From: Xiphydria camelus
Lineage: Eukaryota; Arthropoda; Insecta; Hymenoptera; Xiphydriidae
Length of the DNA stretch: 64,000 nucleotides
Direction of reading: 5' to 3'
NCBI GenBank assembly: GCA_963678675.1
Contig: OY783200.1
Span: forward strand, 14,875,246 to 14,939,245
The notes below the pieces were generated by a model. The model was not told where the DNA came from. It saw nothing but the letters and a program-made list of their open reading frames with translations, and searched no databases. This document shows positions 56,127 through 64,000 of the stretch, one piece after another; the first letter of the stretch is position 1, and each line of letters opens with the position of its first letter. A program made the position numbers and the translations under genes.

Positions 56127-56530
56127 CCCCGATAGCCAGGTGGCTTTACAGTGGTGGCACTGTGGGACCACGCGGTGACTTTGAGAAACATCACAGTGAT
56201 GTCTTGGTACGTGCCCACTGGGGTACCACTGTGGCATCACGCAGTGTACAAAGTGGATAAAGTAGGATTTTGCAAAAGGATAAAAAAAGTAGGATTTTGC
56301 ATGCAGTAACTTTACCGAGGTTTTTCACTGTGTGCCCGCGCAGTGCCGCCGCCTGCCACCCGCCTAGTAAAGTCGCTTTTTTTTTCACACCCTACCGGGA
56401 TTTGAACCTGCGATCTTCAAGATACGAGATGCTTCGAAACTGGGAATGCTTGCATTCTACCAATTGAGCCATCGACTCTTCGAGCGCGATGTTGCTCCAC
56501 TCCGGTCATAATATAGAAACCGGACATGAC
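56127..56530 (-). repeat. SINE-bearing repeat unit, copy B
   Basis: Same unit as 44285-44640, with a tRNA-like head on minus at 56390-56485 (GGCTCAATTGGTAGAATGC, GGTTCAAATCC). It differs by a small insertion near 56275-56300. Confidence 0.6.
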
Positions 56531-56950
56531 AAACAGGGAGGCTTCTCCACCTTTTGTATACATTTTGCGGAAAATCACGGGTAATCCTAAGCGGATGTGT
56601 GAGTTCAACTAATTGTTGAAACGTAAGTTTCTTTCAATTGCTATTTTTCAAATAGACACCATTTAGAAGTTACGGATAATCCCCTTCGCGCTGCTCTAAC
56701 CTACAAACGTCCCGGAATGCAACTGTAAACATTCTTGACTCGTGTTTTACATTTTCAGTTTATTGGCGTAAATGATTGAAGGGGTCGCATTCTCGTGTCC
56801 ACCTGTATTATACATTTTCTGGATCTGGGTTGTGTTTATCATCATGTGTTTAGATCATGCCAAAGGGATTCAGGGATACTGCAAAAGACGCGAAGTGAAC
56901 TATCGGAGTATGCTTGATATCTAATTTTAATTGTATAAAGTATTCCAATA

Positions 56951-57770
56951 CTCTTCTGTTTCAGGATTCAAATGGCTAATCCGACCTTATATGGTGCTTC
57001 AAAAGGAACATCAATGCTTAACACATTCGCTGCGGACCGCGCAGCTCCTGCTTTAAAATACATACACCCTCACGCGGGAGCCGCATGATCCGCAGTGAAC
57101 GTGTAAAGGAAACTCTTTCAGAACTTGATAGTCCTATAGTATATGCTCACAATGATCTTCTACTGGGAAATGTATTGTACAATGAAAAAGAAAATAGCGT
57201 TACTTTCATTGACTATGAGTACACTGCTTTTAACTTAGGCTTTTGATATATCCAATCATTTTATTGAATTTGCTGGTAATCAAATTATCCATTTATCACA
57301 AACTAATCATTTTTATAGCATAGAAGTAATACAAAATCTCTTATTTCTTTTTTTAGGTATAGATAATCCTGACTTTTCTCTGTATCCGGAGGAAACATTG
57401 CAAAGGGCTTGGCTTAGAATATATCTTCGTACGTACAATGAAGCCACAGATGTATCCGAAGATACTGTTACTAAACTTTATACCAAGGTTCAAGTTTCCT
57501 CCTTTATCTTATTTCTTCCGGGTTTGCCGGGCGCTTATACAGAGTGAACATTCAAATATCGACTTCTCGATTTTCTGGAGTAAGTTTATTTAGTTATTAT
57601 CAGATTGTAATCAGGATATTTTCATTTTATAATATTCATATTTCATTTGATTATAATCGTTTTGATAATAGGTACGCTTCTTTCAGATTTAACGAACACT
57701 TCAAAATGAAGGACGAATGCCTGAACATGAAGTATAAAATTTACGCCAGGACAAAATCATTCCATACAAT
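56951..57770 (+). pseudogene. Ethanolamine kinase pseudogene
   Basis: The stretch ETLSELDSPIVYAHNDLLLG, NVLYN, then FIDYEYTAFNLG is the Brenner-type catalytic core of choline/ethanolamine kinase (HND and DYEY). These kinases phosphorylate ethanolamine in phosphatidylethanolamine synthesis. One extra T in CTTTTGATATA shifts the frame in FDISNHFIEFAG; an intron (GTAATC to TTTTTTTAG, about 57272-57357) is kept; the next exon reads GIDNPDFSLYPEETLQRAWL; a further shift lies near 57500-57540; the last piece is YASFRFNEHFKMKDE. A hairpin insertion at about 57017-57105 breaks the region before ETLSEL. N-terminal exons are absent. It is a decayed genomic copy. Confidence 0.75.
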
Positions 57771-57829
57771 GAAGAATTTTAATAATTCCCAACGATGTAT
57801 TCTATATGATACTATTTAATTTTACCAGC

Positions 57830-58205
57830 TTGTTAACTTGATTTCTCAAGGAAATTATCTCCTTTTATTCTGATTTATTATATGTAACAGCAGTTGAAAA
57901 AAATTGCGAATGAAAATACTATGATATAATAGCTTAAGTCGTACAGTATTTTATATAAAGAATAGGATAATATACACATAATAGAATCATGTACATATTA
58001 TATTACTAAATAAAAAAATGTTTTCTGTTATCCATCATGTTTTTCCCGCAATTTCTAAAAATGTCCTTTGACCCTTTTTAACGTTATCATCGGAATTAAC
58101 ATTTCAGTTTTTTCTCCGTACTAGTACTTAAACCTTTGCCAGTAAACGATATTTGTTAGAGCAAGTTTAGCATATTTTAAAATATCCTTCAATGCTTCCG
58201 AATAG
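57830..58205. other. No recognised feature
   Basis: AT-rich 3' flank of the kinase pseudogene; an AATAAA-like signal occurs near 58008. Nothing else is supported. Confidence 0.4.
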
Positions 58206-58208
58206 AAA

Positions 58209-58478
58209 TGAATCGGTGAATCCAAGAACAGTATAAGTCCAAAAAATGGCGTTTTGAGTTAAGATAGGTAGCCAAAATGTTTAAAATTCTAAGCTCCATA
58301 TATTGTCAAGAACCGATTCCTATCAGTCATAAGAAAATCCACGTATTTAGCATCTCTCATTACAGTTTTCAAGAGCTTGAAATGATGGCCATTAACTCAT
58401 TGTGAAGTTATTATGTTTTTTCATTTTTTCTCGAAACTATCTTTATGCATTTGTACTGTTCTTGGACTCACCGATTCA
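58209..58478. mobile_element. Inverted-repeat MITE
   Basis: TGAATCGGTGARTCCAAGAACAG and complement bound 270 bp. The target duplication is unclear. It lies right next to the hairpin element at 58483. Confidence 0.6.
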
Positions 58479-58482
58479 AATA

Positions 58483-58729
58483 CCGTATGTCTGACAGCAA
58501 GCGCAACAGGAGCTGTGACCTGAAAATTTGACTTCGGCAGTGTTTGGAGGATGCTCGAGTCACTCATAAACGCTGCTCGCACAGCGTAAGGGCGAAAAGT
58601 GTCAAAATGTCTGATTTCTCGATAGCTGTCAATTATTTCTTATTTGTGAGTGACTTGAGCACCCTCCAAACACTGCCGAAGTCAAATTTTAGGTTACAGC
58701 TCCTGTTGCGCTTGCTGTCAGACATACGG
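58483..58729. mobile_element. 247-bp hairpin MITE, CCGTATGTC ends
   Basis: Nearly identical to 15693-15939, TA-flanked on both sides (58481-58482, 58730-58731). The near-identity of two distant copies suggests recent movement. Confidence 0.8.
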
Positions 58730-58974
58730 TAGAGTACGTCTCGCGCCTTACTACGCATGTGCTAGAAAATCGTTCCAACTCAGAACTAGGGACTGAAATT
58801 ACCGTTCGAGAACCAGTTCTGTTACAGTTCGCAGTTGGAACGCTCTTTGGAATCGTTCCAGAACTAGTTCTGTGTTTGTTGGAACAGCTGGGTCAGACTG
58901 CGCACACTCCGTCGAGTTAAGAACCAGTCCTCGTGTTAGTTGGAACGAACCTAGTGACTGTTCTCGAAGGTTCT

Positions 58975-59907
58975 CATTAAATTTTGTAAAATAATTTGAT
59001 ATTTTTCTTTTTCAAAATAAATGTCAACATAACCACGTAACATAAACAAAGAATTTGTAAATAAAAGTAGTTTTAAAAGTGCAAGTGCAATAAACCCAAT
59101 TCATAAGTGATGAATATCGGTATCGAAGATATCTTATCAATTCTAGTAGTCAAAAATTCCGCTAGTGGAAGGAGAAGCGGTATTGAAAAAGCAGGTTTGT
59201 ATTTTCCTGCGGAGTCAAAAAGAGAAACCAAAATGCAGTGAAAATCATCGCTTCTTGCGTACAATCGTCACATGGTACTATTTGCCGTACTGATTTATGT
59301 ACAGAAGCGTTGCAAAAACATGTTTGCGTCTTCCTCTGGCCCAGCTGCACTTGCACGTTACTTCTTTATTGTTGTTTACTAGTAAGATGTTCACTTCAAC
59401 TTCGTGAGGAGCACTTGTTACATGTGACGATTGTACGCAAGAAGCGACGATTTTCACTGTATTTTGGTTTCTCTTTTTGATTCAGCAGGAAAATACAAGC
59501 TGCTTTTTCAATACCGCTTCTCCTTCCACTAGCGGCATTTTTGACTCTCCTAGAACTGACAAGATATCTTCGATATCGATATTCATCACTTATGAATTGG
59601 GTTTATTGCACTTGCACTCTTAAAACTACTTTTAGGTATTTACACAAATACTTTGTTTACGTTACATGGTTATCTTGACATTCGATCCGCAACGACGGCC
59701 ACCTTATAGGAAGAACGAAACGCCACCATACAGCGGTGTCTGACGCGAATAAAAGTTCCGTACGGCGTCAGCGAATAGACCAATCAGGATCAAGTATTCC
59801 ATTCTGGCAAAAATTCGCACTCCGGATCCTCACTGTGGCATCAGAGTAACGTCACTCAGTGACGCCACCGCGTGACTTTTGGGTGAAAGTCACGCTTGGC
59901 TATCGGG
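58975..59907. repeat. Foldback repeat, copy of 44700-45590
   Basis: Same order and nearly the same sequence as 44700-45590, with a deletion and an extra GATATCTTATCAATTC inverted pair (59120-59140 with 59563-59585), which makes the hairpin longer here. Ends CACGCTTGGCTATCGGGG in both. Confidence 0.65.
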
Positions 59908-59929
59908 GGAGTTGGCTTACAGCCAGCAA

Positions 59930-60050
59930 ACACTGTACAGTTTATTCACTGTTTCGATAATTTTAACAAATCGGTGCAAATCGAATGCTATGTTATGAAT
60001 CCGGTTTGCACCGATTAGTTAAAATTACTGAAACGGTGAATAAACCGCAT
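59930..60050. repeat. Small hairpin
   Basis: TTTATTCACTGTTTCG and AATCGGTGCAAATCG pair with their complements across a short loop at about 59985-60000. No further identity. Confidence 0.5.
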
Positions 60051-60305
60051 AGTTTTTTTATTTACGATTTTTATGACTTCTTTCACGAACGAATTGTTCT
60101 GGGGAAAATGTAAATATTATCGAAACATTAATTATAAAATCATTACATGTTGATGATTTTATTTATCATTCATAATTTTTAAATCAGTCATCTAAGCTGA
60201 AAACATTTTTACCGATTTTCCGTTTATCATTGAGTGCGCTCTAGTTGCGAAATTCGATGTTCAATTGTTTTTAAACTGTTAACACGCGATACGTCGGCTG
60301 ACAAC

Positions 60306-61092
60306 AATGGGTGCTTTCATTTTACTGACACAAGTCGACACGAGTCGACTCGTGTCGCCGAAAGTGCTTTCCATTTAGTTTGTGTCGCCGTGAGTCGGCG
60401 ACACGAGTCACCTCAAACAGACTCCGCTAGAGAGCTGAGTTCACTCTGAGTTTGAGTGTAAAAGGAGCGAAAGTTTGAACGAACGGGGCAAAGGAAAAAT
60501 ATATAATGGAAAGTTAATGCAAAGTCTGATTGAAGAAAATGAAGGTAGGTGAAAAATGTAATTATTTGCAGTAATCTGTAGATATTACAGATATTAGATC
60601 CGTAGATTTGAGTTATTCATTCTTAAATACCAGGTCGACTGTACATGTCCGTACAGGTTAGCATCATTTTGTACACACATTCATCTGAAATGCTGAATGT
60701 GTGAAATAAATGAATGAATAACCTTTCAAAAAGTGTAAGATTTTACATATATACCTAAAAAATGTATATTAATAATGAGTATTACTATTATATTTGAAAA
60801 CGTTTTATACTTACGTTTTATACCGTAGCCAGTTCAAAGATTTTATGAATATACTTATGCTATAAGTATATTCATAAAATTGCTATAAATGTGAATTGCT
60901 ATAAATGTGACTTGGCGGGTTTTGCATCTAAGTATACCCCCCCAGTCCTAAATTAGTATAGAAAATATTCGAATTTACCGCTCTACTAGCCTAGCGAGCG
61001 TTCCATTACCCTTGTGGTGAGAGTCGACACTAGTCGACACGAGTCGACACAAAAGTCGCTGGGAGTCGTGTAAATGGAAAGCACCCAATGTG
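60306..61092. mobile_element. Element with AATGGGTGCTTTC ends and GTCGAC subterminal repeats
   Basis: Ends TGGGTGCTTTCATTT (60309) and ATGGAAAGCACCCA (to about 61088) are inverted. Near both ends are repeated GTCGACACGAGTCGAC-type palindromes (60335-60420, 61020-61060). The middle is AT-rich with a 37-bp perfect palindrome at about 60845-60882. The target duplication is not clear; hAT-like by style only. Confidence 0.55.
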
Positions 61093-61154
61093 TGAATGTG
61101 TAGTGACGCGCCACGCCGCTCTTTTCTCCGCCTTGTCGGAAACTACGCGATAAA

Positions 61155-61325
61155 GCGATCAGGGGCCCCTTTCTCTAACTCACTCGCAAAGTTGCGTATA
61201 CGCATATTAGCCAATAGACCAATCAGGATCAAGTATTCCGTTGCGGAGGGGGTCCTGATCGGTCTACTCGCTAAGAAACGTATACGTTTCTCTTGCGAGT
61301 GAGTTAGAGAAAGGGGCCCCAGGGG
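61155..61325. repeat. Hairpin element with GGGGCCCCTTTCTC arms
   Basis: Arms AGGGGCCCCTTTCTCTAACT and complement surround a core sharing GACCAATCAGGATCAAGTATTCC with 45460-45480 and 59780-59800. Confidence 0.55.
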
Positions 61326-61460
61326 TCTCCTTACCTGAGAACCCTGCCTACGTCATAACTAAGGGCCTTTGCACACGACGTTTTTTAAACTAGCTGACGA
61401 CGCGCGTTATACGCGATTAGGACGCTCAGCAAACGCAAGGCAGTCGGCAAGTTGTGACTT

Positions 61461-61991
61461 TTACTCAAAATTTGGAAGACCTGAGACATCGCATTCGAGT
61501 CGAGATCCAGATGATCACTCCAGCGGTACTAGCGAACGTACAGCGCTCGTTTGTGGAGAGAATGGCCCACTGCCAAGCAGTTCACGGTGGCCACTTCGAG
61601 CAACTGCTCTAATTGGTTACCCCTATCAACTTTTCTTCATTACTTTTTTCTTTCAGCGGTCGCAGCGAGTCAAGTTTGCCAAAATACGAAAACCTACTTC
61701 GTCATAATAAACCTGCATTTTCTCAAAAATTTTCTTATGTAACCCCCCACACGTGGCACACCGCTGTACTCAGGACAACAGTGGCTACCCAAAAATGCAA
61801 TAAAAAATAGGTCTTGCAATTTAAGAAAAAAATAACATCGATCGTGGCGTCTTCATGCGGCAAGTTTTGGAAAAACTACCTAGGCCAAAACATTGCTAGG
61901 AAAATAAAAAAGTTGACGTGTCAGGGCGTTTTTTGAAAAAATATTCCGTTATCGAAATAACTGCAAGTTGCGGGACTTTACGGACACACTG
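61461..61991 (+). pseudogene. Mariner-like transposase C-terminus and right TIR
   Basis: The frame NLEDLRHRIRVEIQMITPAV, LANVQRSFVERM, then HCQAVHGGHFEQLL-stop (to about 61611) is the usual end of a DDE_3-type mariner/Tc transposase. About 360 bp later the sequence GTTGCGGGACTTTACGGACACACTGTA (61969-61990) looks like a mariner right end, closing at TA. The catalytic part is missing, so this is a 5'-truncated copy. Confidence 0.55.
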
Positions 61992-62235
61992 TATTTCATT
62001 CTCTATCCGACAACAGGTAGTGTCCGGCTAACCGGTGCTTTCACCCTATTTCTCTCATTAACGCAACATACCTTGATAACACACTTGCTTTCATTAATTT
62101 GGCGGTAATAATTTCATTACTTTTTTATCATAATTTTTTCATTATCTTTGGTGATTCGTAAGTTGTTACATGATTACTTTGGAAAGGGAGCTATTTTATT
62201 AATTCGTGCTATCATACATCGTCGATGTTTTGAAG

Positions 62236-62254
62236 GGGGGGGGGGGGGGGGGGT
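62236..62254. repeat. Run of about 19 G
   Basis: A G homopolymer stands alone in AT-rich DNA; it could form a G-quadruplex or be a misassembled or slipped tract. Confidence 0.8.
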
Positions 62255-62309
62255 TCGCTAAAACAAAAATCGGATGCGTTTCTACGAGCACGGCATGAAA
62301 CAATTGAGC

Positions 62310-62550
62310 CGTTGAAAATCAGAATGGTGTAAGTCACATTTCATGTAAGCTGAGGTTATTTGACTGCAAAGTTATGTACAATTTTAAAAATCTGTCTAGA
62401 TGATACAAACAGATATTTTAAATCGTAAATATCTGCTTTGTATCATCTAGACAGATTTTTCAAATTGTACTTAACTTTGCAGTCAAATAATCTCAGCTGA
62501 CGTGAAATGTGACTTACACCATTCTGGTTTTCAACGGCTCAATTCAGAAA
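62310..62550. repeat. Hairpin element
   Basis: Arms of about 105 bp (CAGAATGGTGTAAGTCACATT; ATCTGTCTAGATGATACAAA) with complements around a loop at about 62425. No target duplication determined. Confidence 0.65.
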
Positions 62551-62756
62551 AACTGTTGTATTTTGTAATGTGTTAAAGTGTAGATACGACGTCCTGTCTT
62601 AGCACGGCAGTATTTGTTCACCTCAATGAGGGAGAAAAAAAATGTAAAACTATGAAACAATTGAAACTATTATTTTATTCGATAATGTAAACCGCTTTCT
62701 ATAACAAGAAGGGGTTGCAATCAAATGAAAAAAAGAGTTAATAAAAAAAAAAAGAA

Positions 62757-62838
62757 AAAAAAACCAACAAGAATTGAACCCACGACATCGAGACCCGCAA
62801 CCCGGCAACTCGACCGTTGCGCTATCGAATCATTGTTG
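62757..62838 (-). ncRNA. tRNA-like sequence (SINE head)
   Basis: The inverse of the 42935-43003 block with several changes; box A- and box B-like motifs are visible. T/A-rich tail. Confidence 0.45.
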
Positions 62839-62929
62839 ATATAGTGTACGCCAATCCCAGACACTTGGAGCACGCGCGCGACGCGATTTTCAAAAAATTT
62901 TCTCTCAAAGCACTGTTCAAGAGATGATT

Positions 62930-63840
62930 TTTTCTCATAGATATGTTCAAATAGCCAAAAAAGAACAAATCGATGTTTTTGCAGATATGACTTCCTTAGC
63001 AGGGCAGAATATTATTTGTATGAATAGTTGGAAACCTCGTTGCATTTTTTTGCTCTTACATTTCGTTATGGGAATTTTCAGCTGCCGAGGATTTTGTTCA
63101 TGATTTTGGATGATAATTGTCGAAAAAACATTTAAAACACTGAATGAAACAATAAAATTTGCTTTCCCATAACACTTTTAAAGTGTAAATGTGCGTGTGG
63201 CAATGTTCCATTCGTCAAAATAAATGCTCCTGGTGTCAAAATACGGTGTGCTTCAAATGTTTTTTCGACAATTATCATCCAAAATCATGAACAAAATCTT
63301 CGGCAGCCAAAAATTCCCATGACGAAATGTAAGAGTTAAAAAATGCAACGATGTTTCCAACTGTTCTTACAAATAATATTGGTTCACTTCAATGAGGAAG
63401 AAAATAATGGAAAACTATGAAAAACATTGAAACTATTATTTTATTCGGTAATGTAAACCACTTTCTGTAACAAGGAGGGGTTGCAATCAAATAAAAAAAA
63501 GAGTTAATAAAAAAAAAAAAAAAACCCAACAAGAATTGAACCCACGACCTCAAGACTTCCAGCCCAGCAACTTGACCGTTGCGCTATCGAAGCATTGATG
63601 ATGTAATGTACGTCAATCCCAGACAATTGGAACGCTCGCGCGACGCAATTTTCAAAAATTTGCTTCTCAAAGCACTGTTCAATGAAATTTAATCAATTTC
63701 GTTGATCAACCAAAAGTAGAACCGTTTACCTAGGAGGCGCTGGAAAGACGCTAATGGAAATAAGATAATGCATAGGTACTGCCTGGGCTACTAGGTTGGC
63801 GAGGTATTCATGGTCGCGATGCTACGAAACCCCTGCAACG
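62930..63840. repeat. Inverted arm, copy of 42.69-43.64 kb
   Basis: The inverse of the left arm, including a tRNA-like block at 63522-63600 and the TTTTTTCGACAATTATCATCC hairpins (63110-63280). From about 63840 the sequence departs from the other arm. Confidence 0.7.
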
Positions 63841-64000
63841 GGACAGTTAACCCCGCCGCACATTGAGAGGCAGGCGACGTAGGCGACGCAGGGCAGGACA
63901 GTGCAGGTTTCTGTATCCTGTACAATTCAATAGACCCGCGCGAATTGGGACGCAGAGTAGGATAGTGCAGAACTGTGCCTACGTGGCGCAGTCTCCTGGA

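Noticed and set aside
61369..61707. 112-aa plus ORF
   Set aside because: It crosses the mariner remnant in a different frame from the recognisable transposase C-terminus.

Overview
This is eukaryotic nuclear DNA from an insect. It is AT-rich, has GT-AG introns, and carries insect-type families: a ZAD zinc-finger exon, MADF, DUF4806, HARBI1-like transposases and a DUF4780-type ORF1. A hymenopteran is my guess, held weakly. Almost everything here is transposon, and most transposons sit inside other transposons. I see no complete ordinary host gene.

Layout. 1-2870: TA-flanked short elements, one ZAD zinc-finger exon (842-1072, minus) and an LTR followed by a primer-binding site (2144-2690). 2870-13192: an inverted-repeat composite enclosing a TTAA-flanked hairpin (3446-4736) and a tandem array of a Harbinger-type element (4741-12822). 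Each array copy carries four exon-like blocks joining a Harbinger N-terminus to what looks like the 3' end of a mitochondrial-fission-regulator-like gene. In copies 2 and 3 the predicted splice product is one open chimeric frame.

13206-25295: one Harbinger transposon of about 12.1 kb (TSD TTA). It carries a five-exon MADF/BESS gene on plus and a DDE transposase on minus. It was interrupted by a 991-bp LTR mini-retrotransposon (TSD AGTGC), a non-LTR retrotransposon (12-bp TSD, splitting the transposase reading frame) and a foldback element. 25299-40140: the 3' half of a Gypsy retrotransposon on minus, split into pieces by at least six insertions. The largest is a nest: a CCCAGGTAGCA-ended element contains a 9.2-kb TA-flanked foldback, whose right arm contains a 5,765-bp apparently autonomous element (29220-34984, TSD TCT). 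That element carries a six-exon DUF4806 gene and a 696-aa CACTA/tnp2-like transposase, with three bases between the stop of one and the start of the other.

40150-64000: a TATACGTA-rich tandem repeat, many foldback and MITE copies, tRNA-like SINE heads, mariner and Tc1 remnants, and two decayed host-gene fragments that keep introns (protein kinase D PH domain, 53980-54560 minus; ethanolamine kinase, 56950-57770 plus). Roughly 1-kb inverted arms at about 42.7-43.6 kb and 62.9-63.8 kb bracket this part.

The most interesting systems are the gene-capturing Harbinger array, the compact DUF4806/transposase element with its family of short relatives (one set carrying a 5S rRNA-like promoter region), and the well-resolved nesting, where target-site duplications give the order of events.
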